Positions 7,976-14,697 of a stretch of DNA of 29,362 nt are shown piece after piece (position 1 is the first letter of the stretch; every line of letters begins with the position of its first letter). This DNA comes from Sulfurimonas sp. (lineage in GTDB: Bacteria; Campylobacterota; Campylobacteria; Campylobacterales; Sulfurimonadaceae). The stretch is from positions 1 through 29,362 of the forward strand of contig NZ_JALNZY010000021.1 in the NCBI RefSeq assembly GCF_023229105.1, read 5' to 3'. The position numbers and the translations under genes were made by a program. The notes beneath the pieces were generated by a model. It did no database searches. It was not told the origin of the DNA and saw only the letters and a program-made list of their open reading frames with translations.

Positions 7976-8125
7976 TAAGCGTTTATTATTTTTATCTTAC
8001 ACCTACAACTTTACACTACAGTCAAGTCCTAAGATAACTATATAGCATTATGCAAGTATTATAGCGTCTAAAAATGTAAATTTAGGAGCTAGTTTTTCTT
8101 TGTTTAATGATGGTGGCTGTTACAC

Positions 8126-8138
8126 TACGGTTACAATT
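8126..8138. repeat. 13-nt direct repeat, right copy
   Basis: TACGGTTACAATT, identical to 7364-7376. A further GTTACA lies just upstream (8119-8124). Confidence 0.6.
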
Positions 8139-8156
8139 AGAAAATAGATAGTGAGT

Positions 8157-8167
8157 TAAGCCCTATA
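8157..8167. repeat. 11-nt direct repeat, right copy
   Basis: TAAGCCCTATA, one mismatch from 7310-7320. It also forms the left arm of a small hairpin (AAGCC 8158-8162, GGCTT 8172-8176) that could help end rnpB transcription, though no T-run follows on the minus strand. Confidence 0.4.
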
Positions 8168-8186
8168 AATAGGCTTTGAAAATGAA

Positions 8187-8205
8187 TAGGCACAGCATAA
8201 GCCGA
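8187..8205. repeat. right 19-nt repeat (attR-like, 3' end of rnpB)
   Basis: It reads taggcacagcataagccga. On the minus strand it supplies the last nucleotides of RNase P RNA, including the 3' strand of helix P1 and part of the conserved P4 strand. Confidence 0.8.
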
Positions 8206-8585
8206 GTTTTGTTTTCTAAAGAAACATTTTTGCAAAGCAAAAAGCGGTTCCCTTATTTTGATAGCATTAATCTACTTTACTATTTACATAGTAACTCTAG
8301 CGAAACAGTAGCATAAGCTCAGCAACGGGTTTAACGCCGCAGCCTTGCCCTTAAAGACGCTGACCATCTGTTTCTTGCTGCCATGTTGGGTTTTCAAGCT
8401 CTCTATATCGCTATAGAGACTGGTGGTCTCTTACACCACCCTTTCACCTTTACCGCTATAAAAGCGGCAGTCTACTCTCTGTTGCACTTTCCCTCGTATT
8501 GCTACGGCCATTAGTTAAATGGAACACTGTCTTATAGCAGCTCGGACTTTCCTCTTGAAATCATCAAGTAACTATCTGCTGTACC
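8189..8585 (-). ncRNA. rnpB: RNase P RNA, bacterial type A
   Basis: The catalytic RNA of ribonuclease P, which matures tRNA 5' ends, is about 397 nt here. The minus strand shows the universal landmarks in order: GAGGAAAGTCCGAGC (conserved region I, about 8557-8543), GTGCAACAGAGAGTAGAC, then GTGAAAGGGTGGTGTAAGAG, and near the 3' end ACAAAACTCGGCTTATG (region V). The ends pair as helix P1: GGTACAGCA (8585-8577) with TGCTGTGCC (8197-8189), giving one T-G wobble. No protein gene fits this interval. A TATTAT lies at 8597-8592. The 3' end coincides with a repeat bordering the toxin-antitoxin segment, so its present terminator region is probably element-derived. Confidence 0.95.
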
Positions 8586-8591
8586 TGTGAA

Positions 8592-8597
8592 ATAATA
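8592..8597 (-). promoter_or_regulatory. -10 element of rnpB
   Basis: The minus strand reads TTGTATTATTTCAC just before the P1 helix, with T-rich DNA upstream. Its spacing would start transcription near 8586-8588. Confidence 0.5.
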
Positions 8598-8633
8598 CAA
8601 AAAAATTGCTTTAAAAATGTTTTTTAATGATAT

Positions 8634-8740
8634 GAACAGTTGTTCTTTTAGTATTATAATAAAAAGAACAACTGTTCATATACTCTAAGTATAAATTAAC
8701 AGTTGTTCATATATAATACTTTTAAAATTAACAGTTGTTC
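8634..8740 (+). promoter_or_regulatory. four-site operator array and promoter of the TetR-family gene
   Basis: Four 12-bp imperfect palindromes of the form (G/T)AACA-GT-TGTTC occur at 8634-8645, 8666-8677 (inverted), 8697-8708 and 8729-8740. Their starts are 32, 31 and 32 bp apart, about three helical turns, so all face the same side of the DNA. Perfect TATAAT elements sit between sites 1 and 2 (8655-8660) and between sites 3 and 4 (8712-8717). Repression of the downstream regulator by its own product is the simple reading. Confidence 0.7.
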
Positions 8741-8762
8741 ATACAGCGGAAAAGGTTATAAA

Positions 8763-9380
8763 ATGCCCGAAAACACGACGATTACAAAGAAATCAAATAC
8801 AAAGCAAAAAATTATAAGAGCCTCTGCTACTCTCTTCTCAGAGTATGGATATAAGGCGACAAGTGTGCGAAAGATTGCCTCAGAAGTGGGAATAAGAGAG
8901 AGTGCTTTATATAATCATTTTAAAAACAAAGAGGAGATATTTTTATGTGTCGCAAAAGAGATATTTACAACTCCATTCTCAGATGAGAGCAGTGATATAA
9001 AAGAGTCTGCATTAAAAGGAAAGGCTTTTTTACAAAAATTTGCAATGCAGTATAAGCTTCTTACCTTTGATAAGAAAAATGAGAATATGTTTAGATTACT
9101 CATGATAGAGCTGTTTCAAAACAAAGAGCTTAGAGAGCAGTTTATGAATGAATTTCATGATAATAATATAAAAATGCTCTCAGAGGTATTTTTTATCATG
9201 ATGCACAACTCATTAATACGCTCCGGGGATCCTATGATGGTTGCATATGAGTTTATATCCACCCTATTCTATATAAGGCTTCAGATTACGCTTCTAAGGT
9301 TTGACAGTACATCCACTACAGCCCTTTCAACACAGTTTGAAAAGCATGTAGAGTTTTTTTGGGAAAGCATCAGGGTGTGA
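8763..9380 (+). CDS. TetR/AcrR-family transcriptional regulator
   Basis: A 205-aa DNA-binding regulator. Residues 13-60 form the TetR N-terminal domain: TKQKIIRASATLFSEYGYKATSVRKIASEVGIRESALYNHFKNKEEIF, here in part, with the helix-turn-helix at about 34-55. The rest is a helical ligand and dimer domain that differs among members, so the ligand is unknown. The ATG at 8763 is chosen because AAGG lies 7 nt upstream; a TTG at 8703 would add 20 residues encoded by operator DNA. Four operator-like sites precede it. No gene follows on this strand before the convergent oor operon, so beyond itself its targets must lie elsewhere; the first operator is also about 50 bp upstream of the rnpB start. Confidence 0.9.
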   Translation: MPENTTITKKSNTKQKIIRASATLFSEYGYKATSVRKIASEVGIRESALYNHFKNKEEIFLCVAKEIFTTPFSDESSDIKESALKGKAFLQKFAMQYKLLTFDKKNENMFRLLMIELFQNKELREQFMNEFHDNNIKMLSEVFFIMMHNSLIRSGDPMMVAYEFISTLFYIRLQITLLRFDSTSTTALSTQFEKHVEFFWESIRV

Positions 9381-9434
9381 TATTTTTTAATATGATATTT
9401 TATACTATTTAATATTAAGGAATTTCTAAAAAAA

Positions 9435-9456
9435 AGCGGCTTTTTAAAAAGCCGCT
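9435..9456 (-). terminator. terminator of the oor operon
   Basis: A perfect palindrome, AGCGGCTTTTT joined to AAAAAGCCGCT, is followed on the minus strand by a run of eight T. It lies 13 bp after the oorC stop. It may also slow the convergent tetR transcript. Confidence 0.88.
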
Positions 9457-9468
9457 ATAAAGATATAA

Positions 9469-10026
9469 TTATTTTTTCATTGCTTCATTAGCATATTTCT
9501 CACCAAGATCGTACGCTACTTTATTTACATCATGAACTTTAGCCGGTACTTTTGAGAGCATAGTCTCGATTAAAACTTCTCTATCAAGAGGCTTCATGAT
9601 TGTATTTGCTATTGCAAGTGCTACAACCGATTGAGTGATAACATTACCAACCTCTTCTTTTGCAATAGTTATAATCGGAATCTCAATTATATTCCATTTT
9701 TTTCTATCTTCATCACTAGGTTTAACAAGATTTGGATCTACAACTATTATGCCTCCATCTTGCACGCCTTTTTTAAACTGGTCATAACTTACCTGTGCGA
9801 CTGATAACATAAAACTTATCTCTCCGTCATTTGCATACGGATAATATATCTCATCATCGTCTAAAGTAATATCAACAACTGTTGGTCCACCACGAACCTG
9901 TGAAGTGTATGTTGCTGTTTTTAATCCATTACCGCCGTTTTTAATTTTTGCAGCTGCAAAAATTTCACCAGCAAGAAGAACACCTTGTCCGCCAACACCT
10001 GTAAATCTCATTAATGTTCTAGCCAT
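9469..10026 (-). CDS. oorC: 2-oxoglutarate:ferredoxin oxidoreductase, gamma subunit
   Basis: A 185-aa gamma subunit of the OorDABC complex, which interconverts 2-oxoglutarate plus CoA and succinyl-CoA plus CO2 using low-potential ferredoxin or flavodoxin. The family start motif FTGVGGQGVLLAGEIFAAA spans residues 8-26, with GVGGQG at 10-15. ATYTSQVRGGPTVVDI follows, also typical. The gene is last in the operon, 11 bp after oorB, and is followed by a strong terminator. In autotrophic Campylobacterota this enzyme runs as a CO2-fixing step of the reductive TCA cycle; in heterotrophic relatives such as Helicobacter it works oxidatively. Confidence 0.95.
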   Translation of the reverse strand: MARTLMRFTGVGGQGVLLAGEIFAAAKIKNGGNGLKTATYTSQVRGGPTVVDITLDDDEIYYPYANDGEISFMLSVAQVSYDQFKKGVQDGGIIVVDPNLVKPSDEDRKKWNIIEIPIITIAKEEVGNVITQSVVALAIANTIMKPLDREVLIETMLSKVPAKVHDVNKVAYDLGEKYANEAMKK

Positions 10027-10037
10027 TGAGTGTCTCC

Positions 10038-10895
10038 TTATATTTTTTTCTTAAAGTCATCTTGGGTAATCGTCTTTCTTTTACCCTGATGTACTTTAAC
10101 AACTTCTGCATACATATCACAATATTCAGCTGCTTCCTCATCTTGCTTTAAGATACCTGTAGGAAGTAAATTTACTTGTTCTTCTTGCGTCAAAGTTTCA
10201 TATTTTTTCTTAGAAACTGTAATGCTGTCTATCCAGCTAAGATTTTCAATAGCAGAGTTCATTTTATTTTTTCTACCAAGATTAATATGGCAGTTAGATA
10301 AAACTTCAAGCAGTGAAAAACCTTTATGTTCTAGTGCTTTTACCATAATTTTTTCTAGTTTTTTAGGATCATTAACTGTTTCTCTTCCTACAAAAGAAGC
10401 CCCTGCTGCAATCGCCAAATTACAAGTATTGAAAGTAGGGTCAATATTTCCTGCTTGTTGTGATACTGTCCACATACCTTGTGGAGTAGTTGGACTTGTT
10501 TGAGAATTTGTTAACCCATAAATAAAGTTATTAATAAGAATAAATGTAATATCTATATTTCTTCTACAACCATGAATTGTATGGTTACCACCGATAGCCA
10601 ATGCATCACCGTCGCCTGCTACACAAATTACCTTTTTGGTTGGGTTTGCAAGTTTGATACCTGTTGCAAATGCTATAGTTCTTCCATGTGTAGTGTGAAC
10701 AGTATTGAAGTCAACATATGATGAAAATCTTCCAGAACACCCTATTCCGGAAACGACACAAATATCATCTTTGTTTATACCAAGACTGTCAATTGCTCTA
10801 ACAAAAGCTTTTAAAATAACACCGTCACCGCAGCCCCAACACCATAGTGTTGGCATTTTTTCTAGTCTTAAATAGTTTTCATAATTAAATGCCAT
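10038..10895 (-). CDS. oorB: 2-oxoglutarate:ferredoxin oxidoreductase, beta subunit (TPP-binding)
   Basis: A 285-aa beta subunit carrying the thiamine diphosphate site. The TPP motif is visible as GDGDALAIGGNH (95-105) through NN at 122-123 (NNFIYGLTNSQ). Cysteines in LWCWGCGDG (C19, C22) and C53 or C110 could serve the iron-sulfur cluster known in this family. The ATG lies 1 bp after the oorA stop, and its AAGGAG ribosome site is encoded by the last codons of oorA, so translation of the two is coupled. It works with oorA, oorC and the ferredoxin-like oorD. Confidence 0.96.
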   Translation of the reverse strand: MAFNYENYLRLEKMPTLWCWGCGDGVILKAFVRAIDSLGINKDDICVVSGIGCSGRFSSYVDFNTVHTTHGRTIAFATGIKLANPTKKVICVAGDGDALAIGGNHTIHGCRRNIDITFILINNFIYGLTNSQTSPTTPQGMWTVSQQAGNIDPTFNTCNLAIAAGASFVGRETVNDPKKLEKIMVKALEHKGFSLLEVLSNCHINLGRKNKMNSAIENLSWIDSITVSKKKYETLTQEEQVNLLPTGILKQDEEAAEYCDMYAEVVKVHQGKRKTITQDDFKKKI

Positions 10896-10896
10896 C

Positions 10897-12030
10897 TTAT
10901 AGCTCCTTTACTTTGTTGACAATTTCATAAGGAGAAATTGGTCTTCCGTTTACTTTAAATAAACCATCAATATCAAGTCTTCCAGTAGCGCGTTGCACTT
11001 CATCTCTATACTGACCGATATTAAGTTCTATACATAGAACTTTTGGTATTCTATCTGCAAGCTCTTTCATCTTATCGGCGGGGCTTGGCCAAAGTGTAAT
11101 CGGTCTAAATAATCCCGCTTTAATTCCCTCAGCTCTTAAGTGCTTAATCGCCTCTTTTGCAGCAAGTGAAACAGAGCCGTATGCAACTAGCAATACTTCA
11201 GCATCGTCTGTATGGAACTCTTCATATAACTCTAGCTCATCTTTGTGAAGTTCGACTTTGTCTTCTAATCTTTGGATAAGTTTTCTACAAGTCTCAATCT
11301 CTTCAGTCGGGAACCCTCTTTTGTCATGGTGAAGACCTGTAAAGTGGTATCTGTATCCTTTAAACATTGGATTTAAAACTGCCGGTTGATCAGATTCACA
11401 CTCATACGGAAAGTACTCTTCAGCGGGACCTTCAAATGTTTTTCTTGGAACTATTGATGCAGCAACCTCTTCTTCACTCGGAAGAATAGCTTTTCCGTGC
11501 ATATGCCCTAAAGTTTCATCTAGTAGCACAAAGACAGGTTGCATAAATCTATCTGCTAAGTTAAATGCTCTTACTGTTTCGGTATAACACTCAGCCAATG
11601 AGCCGGCACAAAGTGTGATTGATTTATAGTCGCCATGTGAAGGATTTTTTGCCTGTGCAACATCCCCTTGAGATACACGAGTCGGAAGACCGGTTGATGG
11701 ACCGCCACGCATTACGTTTACAACAACCAATGGAACTTCAGTCATCTGAGCAAGACCAAGATTTTCAGCTTTTAGCGAAATTCCAGGACCTGAAGTAGCA
11801 GTCATAGTTCTAAGACCACTCATCCCTGCTCCGATTGCAGCTGCAACACCCGCTATCTCATCTTCCATCTGAATACATGCTCCGCCGATTTCTGGCATTA
11901 AACCAGACATTTCATGCATGATTTCGCTTGATGGGGTAATAGGGTAGCCCGCAAAAAATTTACATCCAGCATCTCTTGCAGCTAATGCAGATAATTCATT
12001 TCCGCTTGAAATTATTTCTCTTGTTGCCAT
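10897..12030 (-). CDS. oorA: 2-oxoglutarate:ferredoxin oxidoreductase, alpha subunit
   Basis: A 377-aa alpha subunit. The N-terminal pyrimidine-binding domain holds the family signature FFAGYPITPSSEIMHEMS (about 25-42), followed by CIQMEDEIAGVAAAIGAGMSG and TATSGPGISLKAENLGLA. The C-terminal domain contains LLVAYGSVSLAAKEAI. Length fits the four-subunit OorA form rather than fused forms. It starts 3 bp after the oorD stop, with AAGGAG 7 nt upstream. It provides the 2-oxoacid binding half of the active site, together with oorB. Confidence 0.96.
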   Translation of the reverse strand: MATREIISSGNELSALAARDAGCKFFAGYPITPSSEIMHEMSGLMPEIGGACIQMEDEIAGVAAAIGAGMSGLRTMTATSGPGISLKAENLGLAQMTEVPLVVVNVMRGGPSTGLPTRVSQGDVAQAKNPSHGDYKSITLCAGSLAECYTETVRAFNLADRFMQPVFVLLDETLGHMHGKAILPSEEEVAASIVPRKTFEGPAEEYFPYECESDQPAVLNPMFKGYRYHFTGLHHDKRGFPTEEIETCRKLIQRLEDKVELHKDELELYEEFHTDDAEVLLVAYGSVSLAAKEAIKHLRAEGIKAGLFRPITLWPSPADKMKELADRIPKVLCIELNIGQYRDEVQRATGRLDIDGLFKVNGRPISPYEIVNKVKEL

Positions 12031-12033
12031 TAT

Positions 12034-12366
12034 TTAGCTCCTTTTTTCGCTGAGTGACATATAGTTATTTGCAATGACTTCTGCTTGACGTTTTTTTGAG
12101 TCATCAGTTAGTTTTGCAAATTTATAATCTTTTTTATCTGCTACATATATAGCAAAGTCTGGACATGAAAGTTCACACTCCATACAACCTATACAAGCCT
12201 CTGGATGTTCAACCGATATAATAGCGCCTAAAGTTGAAGATGCATCATAATGCATCCCAAGTACACCAGACGGACACACAGATACACAAATGTCACATGC
12301 TTTACAGTTGTTTGTGTTGACCCACACAGGCTGGTTGCCTGGGTTTTGAGTTTTAAACTTACTCAT
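12034..12366 (-). CDS. oorD: 2-oxoglutarate:ferredoxin oxidoreductase, delta (ferredoxin-like) subunit
   Basis: A 110-aa electron-transfer subunit with two [4Fe-4S] motifs: C21-x2-C24-x2-C27-x3-C31 (CKACDICVSVCPSG) and C58-x2-C61-x2-C64-x3-C68 (CIGCMECELSCPD). It passes electrons between soluble ferredoxin and the clusters of the oor complex. It is the first gene of the oor operon, with ATG start and AGGAG 5 nt upstream. A 203-bp gap separates it from sucD; the gap holds a hairpin and a palindrome that suggest a separate, regulated promoter. Confidence 0.95.
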   Translation of the reverse strand: MSKFKTQNPGNQPVWVNTNNCKACDICVSVCPSGVLGMHYDASSTLGAIISVEHPEACIGCMECELSCPDFAIYVADKKDYKFAKLTDDSKKRQAEVIANNYMSLSEKRS

Positions 12367-12407
12367 TTATTCTCCTATTTTTAATATTAAGCTAAAAAAT
12401 TTAATCA

Positions 12408-12422
12408 GTTACCTATGGTAAC
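12408..12422. promoter_or_regulatory. palindrome upstream of oorD, possible operator
   Basis: GTTACC-TAT-GGTAAC, a perfect 6-bp dyad 42 bp before the oorD start. AT-rich -10-like DNA (around 12381-12390, TTAATATTAA) lies between it and the gene. The binding protein is unknown. Confidence 0.4.
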
Positions 12423-12508
12423 AGTACCAACTTTTACCAAACCTTATTTTCATAGACAGAGTAACAAATTATTATTAATATGCTACAAAACTTCTACTAA
12501 AAGAGCCT

Positions 12509-12536
12509 CTCAATAACAGAAGTGTTACTTATTGAG
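12509..12536 (-). terminator. hairpin between sucD and oorD
   Basis: CTCAATAA and TTATTGAG form an 8-bp stem, with alternative inner pairing through AACA/TGTT. On the minus strand it is followed by AGGCTCTTTTAG, only a short T-run. It is probably a partial terminator after sucD, allowing some read-through into oorDABC. Confidence 0.45.
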
Positions 12537-12569
12537 TGTTTGTTAATTGAGACTTTTGCAATATGCAAA

Positions 12570-13442
12570 TTACTTTTTTAAAACTTCTGCTACAGCTTTA
12601 CCGATATCCGCCGGACTTACTACAACTTTTACACCTGCCGCTTCAAGAGCTGCCATCTTCTCAGCCGCAGTCCCTGCTCCACCGCTAACAATTGCTCCTG
12701 CATGACCCATTCTTTTGCCTTTTGGAGCAGTTTGACCTGCAATAAAAGCAACAACAGGCTTCGTAATATGTTCTTTAATATATGCTGCCGCTTGTATCTC
12801 TAAATCTCCACCAATTTCACCAATCATAACAATTGCATGAGTCTCTGGATCTGCTTCAAACATCGCAAGAAGTTGCTTGTATGAAAGACCAATAATTGGG
12901 TCTCCGCCAATACCAACTGCCGTAGAGATTCCAAAACCTTGTTTTACAACTTGATTTGCACCCTCATATGTCAATGTTCCTGATTTTGAGATAAGGCCAA
13001 TATTTCCTTTTTTGAAAATCATACCTGGCATAATCCCGATTTTACACTCATCCGCCGTTATAATTCCTGGGCAGTTTGGTCCTATTGTTTTCATGCTATG
13101 CTTTGTTGCGTAAGCTTTTGCAGCTTGCATATCACGAACAGGAGCGCCTTCTGTAATAATTACAGCAAGTTCAATTCCGGCATCAGCAGCTTCCATAACA
13201 GCATCTGCAACAAATGCAGGTGGAACAAATATCATAGAAACAGTCGCACCTGTAGTTTTTACCGCCTCTTTTACAGTGTTAAAAACAGGCTGTCCTAGAT
13301 GCTCTGTTCCCCCTTTGTTTGGAGTCACACCACCTACGATTTTAGTTCCATAAGCCAAACACTGCTCAGCGTGAAAAGAACCCTCTTTCCCAGTAAAACC
13401 TTGAACTATTACTTTTGTATCTTTATTTACTAATATACTCAT
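12570..13442 (-). CDS. sucD: succinyl-CoA synthetase (succinate-CoA ligase), alpha subunit
   Basis: A 290-aa alpha subunit that binds CoA and carries the phosphohistidine. It converts succinate, CoA and ATP to succinyl-CoA, supplying the substrate of OorDABC in the reductive direction. The CoA-binding region is near the start (VIVQGFTGKEGSFHAEQ) and the active-site histidine is H247 in GHAGAIVSGGAGTA, matching the E. coli position. An upstream in-frame ATG at 13499 would add 19 residues lying inside the sucC 3' end; the ATG at 13442 with AAGGA 7 nt upstream fits the family N-terminus and is chosen. It lies 13 bp after sucC. Confidence 0.96.
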   Translation of the reverse strand: MSILVNKDTKVIVQGFTGKEGSFHAEQCLAYGTKIVGGVTPNKGGTEHLGQPVFNTVKEAVKTTGATVSMIFVPPAFVADAVMEAADAGIELAVIITEGAPVRDMQAAKAYATKHSMKTIGPNCPGIITADECKIGIMPGMIFKKGNIGLISKSGTLTYEGANQVVKQGFGISTAVGIGGDPIIGLSYKQLLAMFEADPETHAIVMIGEIGGDLEIQAAAYIKEHITKPVVAFIAGQTAPKGKRMGHAGAIVSGGAGTAAEKMAALEAAGVKVVVSPADIGKAVAEVLKK

Positions 13443-13455
13443 ATAAATATCCTTC

Positions 13456-14631
13456 TTACTTAGCTTGTTTTGCAGCAGCGACTGCTTTTGCAGCACCATC
13501 AGCCAAGTCTGTAGCTGCTATAACATTTGCAATATTTGCATTTCTTAAAATTTCTGCCGCTTCAGGAGCGTTTGTACCATCAAGACGAACAATAACAGGA
13601 ACATGAACATCTACAAGTTTTGTAGCTTCTAAGATACCGTTTGCGATACGGTCACATCTAACGATTCCGCCAAAAATATTTACGAAAATCGCTTTAACTT
13701 TAGGGTTTTTAAGAATTATCTCAAAACCTTTTGCAACTGTTTGAGCATTTGCACTGCCGCCGACATCTAAAAAGTTTGCAGGTGTTCCACCCATATAGTT
13801 AATAGTATCCATAGTGCCCATTGCAAGCCCTGCCCCGTTTACCATACAGCCGATTTCACCATCTAGTGAGATATATGAAAGACCATACTGTGCAGCTTCA
13901 CGCTCATCAGCATCTTCTTCACTTATATCTCTCATCGCAGCGATATCGGGATGACGTCCAAGAGCTGAATCATCAAATCCCATTTTTCCATCAAGCGCTA
14001 AAAACTCACCGCTTCCAGTTTTTACAAGAGGATTAATCTCTATCATCTCTGCATCGTTTTCAATGTAGAGTTTATACAGTTTTGAAGCAAAACTAATAAG
14101 TTTTTTCTGCTCATCCGGATCTGTTATTCCAAGTCCGAAAACAAGCTCTCTACCGTGAAAACCTTGAAAACCTATAGCAGGGTCTACGGCGATTTTAATA
14201 ATTTTTTCAGGAGTATCATGTGCAACATCTTCAATTGCCATACCACCCTCAGTTGAAGCCATAATTACAGGCATCTCACGAGCACGGTCAAGAACAACAC
14301 CAAGATAAAGCTCATCTTTTATATCTGCCCCGTCTTCGATATAAAGTTTTTGAACTAGTTTACCCTCAGGTCCAGTTTGGTGAGTAATCAAAGTCATTCC
14401 AAGAATTTCGCGAGAAAGTTTTTCTACCTCTTCTATTGAACGAGCAAGTTTAACCCCGCCGCCAAGTCCGCGACCTCCAGCATGTATCTGAGCTTTTACA
14501 ACCCAAACAGGTCCGCCTAAAATCTTTGCATTTTCAACCGCTTGCTCCACGCTCTCAGCCATTAAACCCTTAGGTGTAGGTACACCATACTTAGCAAAAA
14601 TTTGCTTTGCTTGATATTCATGTATATTCAT
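13456..14631 (-). CDS. sucC: succinyl-CoA synthetase, beta subunit
   Basis: A 391-aa ATP-grasp subunit, normal length. The start MNIHEYQAKQIFAKYGVPTPKG is the family N-terminus. VKAQIHAGGRGLGGGVKLA forms the nucleotide-binding region, EINPLV lies before the metal-binding region, and the C-terminal ligase domain carries FVNIFGGIVRCDRIANGI. It pairs with sucD downstream and precedes it by 13 bp. A 13-bp perfect hairpin lies between fumC and this gene, so its expression may be partly independent of the upstream icd-mdh-fumC genes. Confidence 0.96.
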   Translation of the reverse strand: MNIHEYQAKQIFAKYGVPTPKGLMAESVEQAVENAKILGGPVWVVKAQIHAGGRGLGGGVKLARSIEEVEKLSREILGMTLITHQTGPEGKLVQKLYIEDGADIKDELYLGVVLDRAREMPVIMASTEGGMAIEDVAHDTPEKIIKIAVDPAIGFQGFHGRELVFGLGITDPDEQKKLISFASKLYKLYIENDAEMIEINPLVKTGSGEFLALDGKMGFDDSALGRHPDIAAMRDISEEDADEREAAQYGLSYISLDGEIGCMVNGAGLAMGTMDTINYMGGTPANFLDVGGSANAQTVAKGFEIILKNPKVKAIFVNIFGGIVRCDRIANGILEATKLVDVHVPVIVRLDGTNAPEAAEILRNANIANVIAATDLADGAAKAVAAAKQAK

Positions 14632-14660
14632 TCAATTTTTCCTTTTTAAAATTTACGCTT

Positions 14661-14691
14661 TTACAGAAAAAAATTTAGTTTTTTTCTGTAA
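14661..14691 (-). terminator. hairpin between fumC and sucC
   Basis: TTACAGAAAAAAA and TTTTTTTCTGTAA are perfect 13-bp arms around a 5-nt loop. It lies 6 bp after the fumC stop and 30 bp before the sucC start. On the minus strand no long T-run follows the stem, so it could be an intrinsic terminator that leaks, or an RNA processing or stability element dividing one long message. Confidence 0.55.
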
Positions 14692-14697
14692 TGTCCT

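Larger units (their letters stand above)
7286..8205. mobile_element. candidate mini-element inserted at the 3' end of rnpB, carrying a toxin-antitoxin pair
   Basis: The segment is bounded by direct repeats of 19 nt with one mismatch. The right copy is the 3' end of rnpB; the left copy matches the same rnpB end and nothing else of the gene. This is the classic trace of site-specific integration into the 3' end of an RNA gene, where the element restores the end it displaces. Inside are a relBE-type pair and, near both ends, matching direct repeats (11 nt and 13 nt). No integrase or transposase is present. The repeats are seen directly; mobility is inferred. Confidence 0.55.

Noticed and set aside
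8634..8677. Inverted GAACAGTTGTTC/GAACAACTGTTC pair as ends of an insertion sequence
   Set aside because: Only 20 bp lie between them, and two more copies continue in step toward the TetR gene, so operators explain them better.
8703..8762. Longer start of the TetR gene at TTG 8703
   Set aside because: The added residues would be translated from operator and promoter DNA; ATG 8763 has a proper ribosome site.
13098..14036. Plus-strand frames antisense to sucD and sucC
   Set aside because: They are low-complexity shadows of highly conserved enzyme genes on the other strand.
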